Assembly: GCA_031216445.1 (NCBI GenBank)
Contig: CM062206.1
Coordinates: 26,441,501-26,505,500 of the forward strand
Length of the DNA: 64,000 nucleotides
Direction of reading: 5' to 3'
DNA from: Lateolabrax maculatus
Lineage: Eukaryota > Chordata > Actinopteri > Acropomatiformes > Lateolabracidae
This document shows, in pieces, positions 1 through 11,222 of this stretch. Within the stretch, counting starts at the first letter, position 1. Each line of letters opens with the position of its first letter. A program made the translations under genes and the position numbers. The notes beneath the pieces were generated by a model that searched no databases, was not told the origin of the DNA, and was given only the letters and a program-made list of their open reading frames with translations.

Positions 1-2730
1 ATGACAATGGCTCTGTAAATCCCTCTACACTCTGGGAAACTACCAAAGCATATTTGAGAAGGCTTATTATTTCATTTTGTAGTAGAAAAGTGTAATTTTC
101 TAAAAAACAAAGGTTATATGAATATGGGAATAAACCGGATATTTTACTTTCAAAACTTTTAAGCAACCATAATGGCCATAACTCAGTTGCATTTCTCAAG
201 GACTTACACGGAAAACGTTGTTTTACATCTGAGAAGATTAATGTCATATTTATTAATTATTACAAATTGTTATATAGATCAGAAATACATAAAAGTGACT
301 GTCAAATACAACAGGCTTTGAATAAGCCAATTACATTTGCAGAGATAAAGTAAGCTATTGACGACATCCCCTCTGCGGTTGAAAGCAGCCGGTCCGGAAG
401 GCTTTCCCCCAGAAATATACAAAGTATTCAAAGACATTTTCACTCCACTCTTATGTAAAATTTACGAATATTCTTTCCTGAATCAAAAACTGCCTGAATC
501 AACACAGAGTGCTGCCATTGCCTTAGGCAAGGTAAAGATCCAGAGGAACATTCCTCATATAGACCAATTCCTTTGCAATGTGTGGAAAATAAAATACTGG
601 CCAAGCTTTTAGCTAAGCGACTCGACGCTATCCTACCCACCATCATTGGGCCTGATCAAACAGGATTTGTGAAAGGTCGTCATTCCTACACTAATGTAAG
701 GCGCTTATTTGGGCTCATTCAATACTCCAAAAAAACACCTCTAGACTCTATGGTGGTCTCCCTAATACTGAGAAAGCGTTCGATCAAATCGAATGGAAAT
801 ACATGTTCAATGTCTTGGAGCGTTTCTCTCTGGGCAATATATTTATAAGCTGGGTGAAATTACTGCTTACTTCTCCACAAGCAATGGTTATGGCTAATGG
901 TCTCAAATAAGCTCTGTTCACTCTCGGGCTTGGCACTCGTCAAGGTTGTCCACTGTCCCCACTTTTGTTTTCCAGTGCCATCGAACTTCTGACCAAGGCT
1001 ATTGGAACACATCCACATGTTAATGGTATTAACAGTGGGAAAATGGAGCATATTATTTCATTGTATGTGGATGATATACTGCTATTTCTCTGCAAACTTA
1101 AACAATCAATTCCTGCTGTGCTAGAAATAATTAATGAATTTAGTAGTCTCTCTGGCTAATAAGATCAATGTGGGTAAATCTACTGCTCAGCTGGAGAGTC
1201 TTAAGAGACTTATTGGGGAATTACAATAATCCAACCTAGAATTAACAAATGCATGGACTAGTTTTTCTGCATCTTTTTGAGACCGGATATGCCTGATTTT
1301 TACAATGTTACGTAGGTGGAAGAAGGCAGTCCTTGTTATATCATGGAGTTAACCTCTTTTGTTTTATTTTTTTTTTTCATAGGGGCAATAGAATCGAGAG
1401 TTGTTTGCAGCAAGCCTGAATGAATGTTTGCCTAATGGCCTGTAGTCCTGTAATATGAATTCAAAAATTATTAAATAATGGTCTGATGAGAGAGGATTTT
1501 GTAGAAAGACTATTAAATGTTCAAGTTCGATCTCATATGACAGAACAAGATCGAGGGGTGGTTAAAACAGTTCAGAATACTGACCGGGAGCGCGGTAAAC
1601 AATAACAAATAAAATTGGCTGTAAAGTTTTCCAGGTTCGGTTTGAAAGACTAAGATGAATTTATCTCCTATCCTTAAAAACGTTAAATTGGATTTACTTA
1701 GCTGTCATTAAAATGAACATACTCCGTAGAATTTTGTATCCTATGCAAATGTTACCTAATGACATCCCAAGCAGCTTTTTTAAAGATCTGCATAGGATCA
1801 TATTTAAGTTTATTTGGAAAAATAGATGTCCTAAAATGAGACTGAAGAAACTCCAGCTGCCAGTGATAAATGGGGGCTTTGCAGTACAAAACTTTCAATA
1901 CCATCACTGGTCAATACAATTAAAAAAAATTATCAGAAAGGGTGGCACAAGACCCTAAATCAATTACAATTGATTACACCTTAAATCGCAAGGATATAAC
2001 TCGCTCTCATCATGTCAAGTGTATCATTCTTAAATAATGTTAAACAATTACAAGGCATTAGGGAGAACTTTATTGTGAATAACATTATAAGCACACTAGT
2101 GTAAAGAAGGCATTTTCTCTTTTTATGCACCGATTGTTAAAAACCCCAATTTTGTTCCTTCTTGTGTGTGGAACACATATGGAATTCAGGTGACAAATGT
2201 TCTTTCTGAAGGTGGTACCGTGAAATTGTTTAACCAATTTCAGGAAGAGTGCAGGAACCCAAGACACACTTCTTCAGATTTTAACAAATTCGTAGTTGTT
2301 TAAACTCAGTACCCCAATATAAGGAAGGTCATGGACCAGAACAGATAGAGACACTCATCTACCAGGTTTGCCAGCTGAAGAGGGAAAAAGAAATGTTACA
2401 TGTACAATAAATTGTTCTCTTTAAGTAACATAAGTACTCACAGCAGCAAGCAACCATAGGAACGGGACCTTAAAACTGCAATCACTGATCACCAACGGAA
2501 AACAATCATGTAAAAGAGCAAAAAGAATATGTAGCAATTACAAATCCCAGGAAACTCAGTTTATACACAAATTATAACTACCACATATAGCAAGAGCAAA
2601 TATGATAACAACTGTTCTGGTGTATGTGTAAGGTATAAGCAGTATATAGGCACTTATGTGCATTTAATGTGGCTCTGTCCGGAAATTCATCAATTTTGGG
2701 CTGAATATGGTAACCAATTTTTTTTTTTTT
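1..2730 (+). pseudogene. L1/Tx1-like LINE, ORF2 remnant (left end outside window)
   Basis: This is a decayed reverse transcriptase of the L1/Tx1 type, broken by frameshifts and stops. Reading starts at base 1 with pre-RT sequence (PSTLWETTKAYLRRL), so the element continues beyond the left edge. Around 358-850 come RT motifs such as AAGPEGFPPEIYKVF, ENKILAKLLAKRLDAILPT and GPDQTGFVKGRHSYTNVRRL. At 925-1100 are TRQGCPLSPLLF and the catalytic-type YVDD. At 1713-1958 the C-terminal region reads RILYPMQMLP and FIWKNRCPKMRLKKLQLP. Near 2660 MWLCPEIHQFWAEYG resembles the C-terminal cysteine region. An antisense L2 scrap interrupts it at about 1185-1571. It cannot make a working protein. The L1-type call rests on motif order; the exact clade is not certain. 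Confidence 0.8.
1185..1571 (-). mobile_element. L2-type LINE fragment with internal deletions, inside the L1-like LINE
   Basis: Antisense sequence matches the longer L2 copy at 15041-17960 in three pieces: about 1185-1345, 1346-1420 and 1421-1571. Relative to that copy, two blocks are missing: the RT core between the first and second pieces, and a shorter block between the second and third. It lies between the YVDD-containing part of the L1-like LINE and its C-terminal part, so it arrived later. Confidence 0.75.
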
Positions 2731-2736
2731 TTTTTA
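2717..2736. repeat. Poly(T) tract
   Basis: A run of T of about 20 bases just after the last recognisable L1-like coding sequence. Its orientation is opposite to a + strand LINE poly(A) tail, so it is probably independent of that element. Confidence 0.6.
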
Positions 2737-2899
2737 CAATAAATTATAATTCTGGCTATGCTTATCCAAATTACATGACATTTCACCAAGTAGTCCCAAA
2801 TTGTAACTTCCAACCAGTGATGTAACTTCAGCATACCGCAAATTCTATCAAAATATGTCAACTACGCACCAGAGAGCATGAGTGGTGGTGGCCATAAGA

Positions 2900-3719
2900 A
2901 ATAAGGACTCTAAAGAACCACAACTATTTAGTTGAAACCCAGGCCAAAATTACAGTTTTCAATAATATAATATGTATGCTTTTGCTGCCAGAAAAGGCCA
3001 GAATAGGATGCAATTTGATTCACTGTGTGTTGTGATAATAAATGTCTGAATCAGCTTTAAATAATTTATGGATCTGAAGTTCAGAGGCAGTGCCATGAGA
3101 ATATTGTGCATTGGGCTTGTATGAGGTTTTAAGAGAGTAAGTCTGCTTCATCTACTGTTTTCATTATGGCCAGTGGTTTAGGCTGGAGCTCATACAGGTA
3201 AGGAGGCACCTCTAGCCTGTAGAGGGAGCTCTTTAAAGTTAGATTAAATGGAAGTCAATGTGATGTACTGTAAATTTTAAACTATGCATAATACCAGAAA
3301 CCTGGGGAGCAAGAGCTAAATGCAAAGTCCCAGGATGAGCCTGGTTATATCTACATGCATACATTCTATTAGTGATCAAATTGACATTTGTTATTGTGAT
3401 GAAACATTGTACTACTTATCACGGACTTGTGTCAAAGTTTAAGTAAGAGATTTGTTTTGATTGTGTTCGCTGTCCAGACCGGTATGGTTTTATTAGTAAA
3501 GAAAGGACATTGGCCCAAAACTTCACATGATCACATTTTGTGTTGTCTTTAATTTCTGATACTTTGTCCTCTAATGCATCTTCAGTCCCAAGTTGTGGGC
3601 AGTGATCGTCTCAAGGTCCGCAATACACCTCAATATTTCTTATGTGTAAATAAAACTGCTCTGTCTTGCTCTGTTACCTTATTTGTGTTTTAAATAAATG
3701 AACAAATTCATTTTAAAAT
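2900..3719. other. AT-rich stretch, nothing recognised
   Basis: No open frame of interest, no terminal repeats and no similarity to other parts of the window were seen. It may be the 3' untranslated part of the preceding LINE, but nothing in the sequence shows that. Confidence 0.4.
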
Positions 3720-3860
3720 CAATATACACATACAGACAAGCTCACACATATATGCATATCCAAACATACACACCCACATTTCACACACTCACAAATACCA
3801 ATATGTACACAGATACATACAACACACACCCACCAACCTACACTTATTCATACATATAGT
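3720..3860. repeat. Imperfect ACAY-rich simple repeat
   Basis: An imperfect repeat built from ACACA, CATACA and CACACAC units with interruptions, ending in an alternating TA stretch. It looks like an old CA/TACA microsatellite. Confidence 0.7.
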
Positions 3861-6061
3861 ATATATGTATAAATTAAAAATGTGGCAGAACCGTCACAGG
3901 TACGAAAAAGGTGAAACTAAACTGGAGGTAGAAAAGTTTCTGCACTAACAACAAATTATTATAGGTATTACAGCCACCACACATATACCAGTTACCAATT
4001 TAACACAATATGTGTCATTTGTTACTAACAGTAATTAAAGTAGTAATTTAATAAGAGCCGTTGGGATCTTAGTGTATACTAAGATCCCGACAGCTCTCTC
4101 TATCAAGTCCAAGTGTACCAGTGTCAGGGGTTTTATCAGCCCTCTTGGCAAGTTAGTTTCCAAGCTAGGCTGACAAAGTCGTAATTTTATTTAAATGGAT
4201 TGGGCTTACTCAGTTGTGCACCATTGTGTATGTGTTCCTTCTCAAATTAGAAGCAGAGTGAAACTGGAAAAAATATTTTTTTACAGGGCAGGCTTTGAAC
4301 AACTAGTTCACTTGAACAGGGCAGAAAGCCCTCTGTGCTTCCTTGCCCCGCATCAGGAACTATCACTTGTCTGAGTATGCCTCACAGAACAACTGATAGG
4401 AGTGCTGAAGCATGCTAAGTCTGAACTCTCTGAGACTGTCAAGCATGAAACTGGATTATTAGCATTTTGGCACTGTGTGTACACACTGGCTTTTTGGCCA
4501 TATTAGCACTGGAGCAAAGAGGTTAACAACTCAGCTAGGGAAACAGACTAAGAGCCAATGAAGCATGCAAACCTCTTCCATCTATCTGTCCACATACCAA
4601 CCATCTGCCTATGCATCGCTCCAATTCACGTCTTTATCTCCACCAGATGCTCATTGTCATCGGCATGTCTGCATTCTTTCACTGGGCTTGGTTTTTTTTT
4701 TTCAAATCAAGTGTTCCATTGCCAATTCATCCATCCAGTTGCTCTGTATTTCCTAATACCATACTTTTTTTTGTTTTGTTTTTTCAATGTAATGATTTTA
4801 GGAATCATTTAATTATTTTAAAATTTCAAGATTATATAATGAACGTCTGTATCAAGGGACCAAGGTCAGTTATTTGTTTTACAACACACACACAGCACAA
4901 TGAAATTTAAGTTGTAGTCCCTTCATGCCAAACACACACAATTCTCTGTAAGTAATAAGGTAAGCCTCACTCTACTACTGTCAATCGAACTGTGATACCC
5001 AACACTAATTTTTCCACATTTAAAAACTGGATTTTAGTAAAACCTTTTGAAATGCTACCTCTTCTGAAAAAGAAATGCTACTTCAAAGAAATGCTACCTC
5101 TTATGACTCCAAACATTCATAAACTATATACCTCAGATCATTTGTCATCACTGATGAACCCCACAAATTTAGTGTGATTTCACTGGAATGTGTTTAATCA
5201 ATTGGTCTTGTGAATGATGTGTATGAAGAACAGCCATCCATCTTACACTTACACACTGCATTCCTATAATTTCCTTTCTTTTTCCTGCAATCCCTGTGAT
5301 GTTTCCAATTTTTACTATCTATTTTTTTGTCTTAAATGAGACATTACTCTTCCGTTAACCCACTGGGATCATTAGGGTCATTTCATCTTTCAATGCCATG
5401 GAAGATCTTGGCTCATTCCATAGAGCTCTACTGCCCCCTGCAGGTAAACCATTAGACTTCACTGTACTGTGATGTTAGGTGGATGTATAGAAGCCTAGTT
5501 CTCTACGTTAAGCTTTCCTGCTCCATATTGGAGGGGGGTCAGGGGGTGATAATTCTCCCAGCATCCTTGTGTTTATGTGCCTCTTCTCTGCCTACTTCCC
5601 TCAGGTTTAAAACAATAAGCAGTTAAATTGGTGCAATCCAAAGTGCTTCACTGGCTTGTTTTGAAAAGGATATGTATAAAATCCTATTATTAACTTAAAA
5701 TAAATACTTAAAATAATTGTTATTAAATTAGAATATTTAAGTATTTATTTGAGTTAACATCAGTATTTTTGTAATGTGACCGGTAATTAATTTTAGAACA
5801 CAGGTTTCAATACATGAGGTGCAATGTACTGATGAAACTGTTGGTTTAGCATACATTATATAGATTGTTAATCTGATATTTTTACCAAGCTGATTATCGG
5901 CAGTCAAGCTTTGCTCAGTTAGATGAACACACAGTAAAAGCCAGTAGTGCAGTACTATTGGATAATTTTCCACACAGAGTGAGTTTTTCTGTTTTTATTT
6001 AACCATAATATTGCAACTTAAATTTGTATAGTTCGTCAATCATTCTGTGGCAGATATAAAA
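3861..6061. other. Non-coding AT-rich stretch with a hairpin
   Basis: Apart from the inverted repeat at 4055-4096, this holds only short spurious frames. Three copies of a GAAATGCTAC unit occur at about 5049-5100. No gene or element is recognised. Confidence 0.4.
4055..4096. repeat. Inverted repeat, 18-bp arms with 6-bp loop
   Basis: Left arm 4055-4072 and right arm 4079-4096 are reverse complements with two mismatches; the inner 10 bp (GGGATCTTAG / CTAAGATCCC) pair perfectly around the loop TGTATA. It may be an old MITE terminus pair or a chance hairpin. Confidence 0.7.
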
Positions 6062-6256
6062 CTCATATTAATATGAGCAAGACACTGAACCCCTGACTGC
6101 TCCTGATGAGCAGTTGGCACCTTGCACGGCAGCCTCTGCCATCAGTGTGTGAAAGTGTGTGTGAATGGGTGAATGAAGGCATTTATTGTAAAGCGCTTTG
6201 AGTGGTCAGTAGACTAGAAAAGTGCTTTAAAAATGCAGTCCATTTACCATTTACCT
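6062..6256 (+). repeat. Dispersed fish repeat, LINE-tail-like, ending in CCATTTACC
   Basis: The block from GACACTGAACCCCTGACTGC through AAAGCGCTTTGAGTGGTCAG to the repeated CATTTACC end resembles a 3' tail common in fish genomes. The family name cannot be fixed from sequence alone. It is followed by a GC-rich block. Confidence 0.5.
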
Positions 6257-6279
6257 TACCAGTGCAACAATATAGAACT

Positions 6280-6643
6280 TAAAAAAATGCCGCCAGTCTC
6301 TGGGTTGGCCTTCCGAGGGGGTCCGCCGTCTCCGCCAGCCTCGTGGTAGGTAACCGCCCTCTCTGCAGGCCTCCTGATCGGCCTTTAGAGGCTATCTGCT
6401 CGCCGGTCCTGCTCCCTGGTTCCCCGCTCTCTGGCCACCCGCCCGAGTGCCATCTACCTGGTTCCTCACATTCCGACCATTAGTTCACAGTGGGCCAACC
6501 CAGTACTCAGGCCTGCCCCCGGCCAGCCTCCAGGCTGTCCGCCTGAGGTCGCCCTTTAAAGAGTATGGTCTCGACCTACATTGTGTGAAAAGTTTCTTGA
6601 GATAACTTTTGTTATAATTTGGCTCTATACAACTAAAATTGAC
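6280..6643 (+). mobile_element. GC-rich block fused to an L2-type 3' tail
   Basis: Bases 6556-6643 are the L2 3' tail also seen at 46365-46468 and 50015-50122 (TTTAAAGAGTATGGTCT... to AAAATTGACTTGACTT). The 275 bp upstream are strikingly GC-rich for this region and do not match the L2 body elsewhere in the window. Either it is a divergent LINE body or an unrelated sequence that acquired an L2 tail. Confidence 0.55.
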
Positions 6644-7384
6644 TTGACTTTCCACCATAAATTGATACAGAAAATGCATAAATTGGTGCATAAAAAAGTG
6701 TTTGACGCTCAAAATTAGCTTTTCATTTTGCTGGCAAATTGGCAAGGTCACAAACTGATCTAAGGGCTAATTGGCTTATTGACATTTTTTACAATTGCTA
6801 AAGCACATTTCGCTACAGGAGTTCACTTTTTCAAAACTCTTCACAGTCAGCAAAGCAGAGGTTAATGTGTAGTAAACAGTGGATTACTTCATTTTACACA
6901 AAATGCATTCAATGACCACATTTTTCAAATTTCGTGGATTTTACTCATCGAAACTTAATCACCACCAATCATTTTCTTCCGCCTAAATCAAAGGGATTCT
7001 TCATAAACTTACTGACATTATTAAATAAGCTGCCACTGTGCTTTACCAGCTTAGTCCTCTGTTAAATTATTGCCATTTTTTACAATTTTTTTATTCATTC
7101 ATCAAGTCATTTATGAATTGGACAGACCTGGTAGTCCTTATTTGCCCAATAACTCTTCTATTCAACAAAGATGTACAGCCAATGTAACACAAACATCTAA
7201 TATTGCTTTGAAAAGAAAATTGTTTTCAATATCTGGAACAATTTTAACTGCAATACATCTTAAATATGGATGTATCATCATCCTCTTCTTCCGCCAGTAT
7301 TTTAATTTAGCACCACATGCTATTGTACTGGATCCAGACATAAAACTGTAAAACTGTAAAAAAAAAAAAAAAAAAAAGCAGTAG
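6644..7384. other. AT-rich stretch with a terminal poly(A)
   Basis: No gene recognised. It ends with a run of about 18 A at 7359-7377 just before a GC-richer block that carries an L2-type 5' end. Confidence 0.4.
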
Positions 7385-7823
7385 TTGGAAGCACAGCTGT
7401 CTGCGGTGTTCGTGCGGTTGGAGGGCTCCTCGTCTCTTGTCCATGGCCCGGCTAATTGGTTGCCCCTTCTGACTGCCTCCCTTTACAACCTAGTTAACTG
7501 TAATTCACCACTTGCAGTTGGGCTAAACAACAACTCTGGCTGGATAAGTGAGCAGGGGCAGGGTGTGTCCTGTCAGCTGCACCACATTCGTTTTAGCAGT
7601 TGTTTTGACGGATTTTATCCAGTTATTTTAAAACTCTTATCACTCACCACTTTTACTCGAGAGTCCATTTATTTTAACCATGGCGCCATACAGCTCTCCG
7701 ACTGGTCCAGAGAGCGATAACCCAAAAGTTATGAAATGTGAACTGTGCAACATGTTTGTCATAGTACCTGAAGAGGATTTTGATGATAGTGCTTTTACTT
7801 GCTCCAAATGCACCCGAACTTTC
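7385..7823 (+). mobile_element. L2-type LINE 5' end with start of an ORF1-like CDS, cut by an LTR
   Basis: A GC-richer leader is followed by an ATG at 7680 opening a 48-codon frame with four cysteines in two pairs (CELCN near residue 20 and CSKCT near residue 42), a zinc-knuckle-like layout. The frame is cut at 7823 where an LTR begins. Assignment to L2 is inferred from the abundance of L2 in the window and from the layout; no ORF1 of the other L2 copies is present to compare. Confidence 0.45.
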
Positions 7824-8215
7824 TGTGAAGGACTTTTCCTTCTTGTATGTTAAACTTCCCTCTTGTAGGTTAAACGTAACTTACAGTGCTTCACAGGTCA
7901 GGTCAACTGCCTGTCTCTGTTCGCCTGTATCACTCCGTGTGCCTGACAAGGCCAAGTTGGCTCTGGCCTCTGGTAGATATCTTATATATTCGGGTTCAGA
8001 CACAACAGGCTGGTGCCTGGTTGTTGACGCTGGATAAGAGATACTGTATAGAGGCTCTGCTGTTGCTAGGACAGCAATGGTTGATGTCCTCCTTGTTTGG
8101 ATCCAATATCCAATAGAGTCATCACACATGCCAGGCTGAGTTAGGAAAAATCCCATTTGGATATAGCGGAACTTAGCAGTTCTGAGGAAGGTTAAATACT
8201 GAGCTTCAGGAGACC
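7824..8215 (+). mobile_element. Retroviral LTR family A, copy 1 (3' truncated)
   Basis: Starts TGTGAAGGA and aligns with the copies at 10325, 22792 and 39761 through the block ending near CTTCAGGAGACCAT, then similarity stops. The last third, with the AATAAA signal and the GTGAACCA end, is missing. It lies directly in the zinc-knuckle frame of the preceding LINE. Confidence 0.8.
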
Positions 8216-8440
8216 ATTTTCCAATTGGCGTCACAAACAGGATTCCAACAAAGACTGGCGAGTGCATTTCTTTATTTTGCCTTACCACGTCTGTGTTTGA
8301 TGGAATCATAAAAACTCTATGTCTATTTTCTGCATTTTGAATATGTAATGCCTGCCTAAAAAGAGAGTTCAGGGTCTGAGGACAAATAGTCCTTGCTGGT
8401 CCCTCTCTCAGTGGGAAGGCGTTCCATGGTAAACACAAAG
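8216..8440. other. Unassigned 225 bp between an LTR and an L2
   Basis: On the - strand there is an AATAAA (in AAAATAAAGAAATGCAC) followed by sequence resembling an R-U5 region, so this may be part of a second, antisense LTR type. No termini were found. The long - strand frame across 7881-8438 mostly reads antisense LTR and is not a gene. Confidence 0.3.
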
Positions 8441-8441
8441 A

Positions 8442-9550
8442 GTCAAGTCAATTTTATTTGTATAGTGCCCAATCATAACAAAAGTTATCTCAACATGCTT
8501 TTCACATAGAGTAGGTCTAGACCATATTCTTTAAAATATTATTTACAGAGACCCAACAGTTCCCACCATGAGCAAGCACTTGGCAACAGTGGTGAGGAAA
8601 AACTCCCTTTTAACAGGTAGAAACCTTAAGCAGAACCAGGCTCTGGGTGGGTGGCCATCTGCATTGACGTTGGGTTGAAAGGGGAGGAGACAGGGGGAGA
8701 GGGGAGACAGAGCAGGAGGACAGACAACAAATCAGACTAATAATAATAACTGCAGCAGTGAGTGTGGAGCAGGAACATGGGGGCAGTAGACGGCCGGCAA
8801 TCACAGATCCAGATTCTACAGCTCCAGAGGCGGAAATACCTGCAGAAAGTGAGAAGGCAAAAAAGCACAGAAAGCACAGGAACTACCAGGAAGAAGTGGA
8901 GTTAGTAACGTGTATTAGTGGGATAGGAATGCGTACGGATAGAGAGGGAGAGGAGGAGAGAGAAGCTGAGTGCATCATAGGAAATCCCCCAGCAGTCTAA
9001 GCTTATAACAGCATAACTAAGGGATGTTCAGGACTCACCTGAGCCAGCCCTAGCTATAAGCTTTATCAAAAAGGAACGTTTTTAGCATAGTCTTAAACGA
9101 AGAGAGGGTGTCTGCCTCCCTAACCCAAATTGGGAGCTGGTTCCACAGAAGAGGAGCTTGATAACTAAAGGCTCTGGCTCCCATTCTTCTTTTAGAGACT
9201 TTAGATACCACAAGTAACCCTGCATTCTGTGAGCGTAGTGCTCTAGTGGGGTAATACGGTACCTTCAGCTCTTTAAGATATGATGGTGCCTGACCAATAA
9301 GAGCTTTGTAAGTGAGGAGGAGGATTTTAAATTCTATTCTAGATTTCACAGGGAAGCTAATATTGGAGAATTATGTTCTCTTTTGCTAGTTCCTGTCAGT
9401 ACACGTGCAGCCGCATTCTGGATCAGATGGATAGTATTTAGAGACTCATCGGGGCAGCCCGATAATAAGAAATTACAATAATCCAACCTAGAAGTAACAA
9501 ATGCATGGACTAGATTTTCTGCATCTTTTTGAGACAGGATATACCTGATT
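8442..9550 (-). mobile_element. L2-type LINE, 3' half
   Basis: Begins on the + strand with the reversed L2 tail (TCAAGTCAATTTTATTTGTA). A C-terminal frame at 9050-9349 reads YKALIGQAPSYLKELKVPYY, then LLWNQLPIW and DTLSSFKTMLKTFLFDKAYS, the conserved end of this LINE's reverse transcriptase ORF. The 3' untranslated region at 8442-9049 explains short frames there. 5'-truncated. Confidence 0.85.
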
Positions 9551-9711
9551 TTAATAAACCAAGATGGCGGCGCCAGCAGATCGCGAGGCCCAGCGTCTCC
9601 CCAGTTTTTGCAATTTTGCAGTATTTTTACTGCTCATTTCGGGTTTGTTTGTTTAAAACAGTAGTGGTTTTACGTCCTACATCCGAGTTGAGCTTTTGGA
9701 CATTGGATTAC
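9551..9711 (+). other. Leader-like fragment containing AAGATGGCGGCGCC
   Basis: A 160-bp block of different composition between two antisense L2 pieces. AAGATGGCGGCG is typical of transcription-start regions of some retrotransposons and of YY1 sites, so it may be a LINE 5' leader in + orientation. Weak call. Confidence 0.3.
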
Positions 9712-10324
9712 TAAGATCTAACAGAACAAGTACAGAGACAAATCCTTTGCAATCAAAAGGTCGTTTGTCACTTTCACCTGTGCTGTCTCTGTGGTATGAT
9801 ATTCCCTAAATCCTGACTGAAAATCCTCAAATAAACTATTGCTGTTTAGAAAGTCACATAACTGATTAACGACCACTTTCTCAAGGATTCTGGAGAGAAA
9901 GGGAAGGTTAGATAGAGGTCTATAATTAGCTAAAACCCCTGGATCAAGTGTAGGCTTTTTAAGAAGAGGTTTAATTACAGCTACTTTGAAGGACTGTGGT
10001 ACATAGCTTGTTAATAAAGACAGATTGATCATGTCTAGCAAAGAAGTGCTAACTAAGGGTAAAACTTCTCTAAGCAGCCTAGTTGGGATGGGGTCTAAGA
10101 GGCAGGTTGTTGGTTTAGACGAAAAAATCATTGAAGTTAGTTGGTGAAGGTCAATTGGAGAAAAGCAGTCTAAATATAAATCTGATTCTACAGCTGCTTC
10201 TGAGGTTCCTGTACTCAAAGATATATCTGAACTGGCTGAGAGCACAAGATGATGAATTTTTTCTCTAATAGTTAGAATTTCATCATCAAAGAAGCTCATG
10301 AAATGATTACTACTGAGCGCTCTT
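9712..10324 (-). mobile_element. L2-type LINE, RT N-terminal part
   Basis: A 193-aa frame (9718-10299) reads MSFFDDEILTIREKIHHLVL, SKPTTCLLDPIPTRLLREVL and YRPLSNLPFLSRILEKVVVN, the first half of the L2 reverse transcriptase. It shares with the copy at 27922-29426 a short deletion in the segment coding for DLLIA-KDLS. It is interrupted by an LTR at 10325 and resumes near 10872. Confidence 0.85.
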
Positions 10325-10858
10325 TGTGAAGGAATTTTCCTTCTTGTATGTTAAACTTCCCTCTTGTAGGTTAAAGGTAACTTAAGACAGGGCTTCAGGT
10401 CAACTGCCTGTCTCTGTTTGCCTGTCTCATTCTGTGTGCCAGACAAGGCCGAGTTGGCTCTAGCATCTGGTAGACCAAGGTCTGCTAGATATCTTCTGTT
10501 TTCAGGTTCAGACACAACAGGCTGGCGCCTGGTTGTTGACGCTGGATAAGAGAGACTGTAGAGAGGCTATGCTGTTGCTAGGACAGCAATGGTTGACGTC
10601 TTTCCCTGTCTGGATCTGATATCCAATAGAGTCATCACACAGACCAGGCTGAGTTAGGAATAACCCTATTTGGATATAGCGGAACTTATCAGTTCTGGGG
10701 AGGGTTAAATACTGAGTTTCAGGACACCATCTTCAGACTTGGGTAGCAGTACGCTGTGATTCACACGTGGTGTTTCCCTTTTCTCCTTGATCGAGCTTCA
10801 ATAAATATTCCTGTATAAGACATCCCGGTCTCCTGAAACTTCTTGTTAGAGTGAACCA
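10325..10858 (+). mobile_element. Retroviral LTR family A, copy 2 (full length)
   Basis: Runs from TGTGAAGG to GTGAACCA (534 bp), TG...CA ends, with AATAAA at about 10800 in TTCAATAAATATTCC. L2 antisense sequence lies on both sides, but about 70 bp of L2 are missing at the junction and no target duplication is visible, so it is not a clean solo-LTR insertion. Confidence 0.85.
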
Positions 10859-10871
10859 GTTTCAAGAGTGT

Positions 10872-11222
10872 AGAAGTGAAGAAACCTGGGGTTGTTCTTA
10901 TGTTCCTTTATTAGTGAGGAGTAATAGGCATTACGGCATTACGGCATTACGGAGGGCCTTCCTATATATTCTAAGACTATCTTGCCAAAATAAGATTCAT
11001 CCAGTTTGGTGGAACGCCATTCCTTTCTAAATTTTGCGATGTTTCTTTTAATTTGCGGGTTAAGGAGTTATACCATGGAGCTAACCTCTTTTGTTTTATT
11101 ATCTTCTTTTTGATAGGGGCAATAGAATCGAGAGTCGTTCGCAGCGAGCCTGCAGCACTATCAACCAGATGATCAATTTGGGAGGGACTAAAGTTAGCAT
11201 AGGAGTCCTCCGTTATAGAAAG
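10872..11222 (-). mobile_element. L2-type LINE, linker between endonuclease and RT
   Basis: Antisense match to 17270-17600 of the longer L2: ITEDSYANFSPSQIDHLV and IKKKIIKQKRLAPWYNSL. A small CATTACGG unit is tripled near 10930. Probably the same insertion as 9712-10324, split by the LTR. Confidence 0.8.

Noticed and set aside
4558..4910. Three overlapping + strand frames with hydrophobic translations
   Set aside because: AT-rich, no family resemblance, overlapping in all three frames.
7881..8438. 185-codon - strand frame
   Set aside because: Most of it is the antisense of the LTR at 7824-8215; no family resemblance.
10320..10865. Clean solo-LTR insertion with target duplication in L2
   Set aside because: No matching flanks, and about 70 bp of L2 are missing at the junction.
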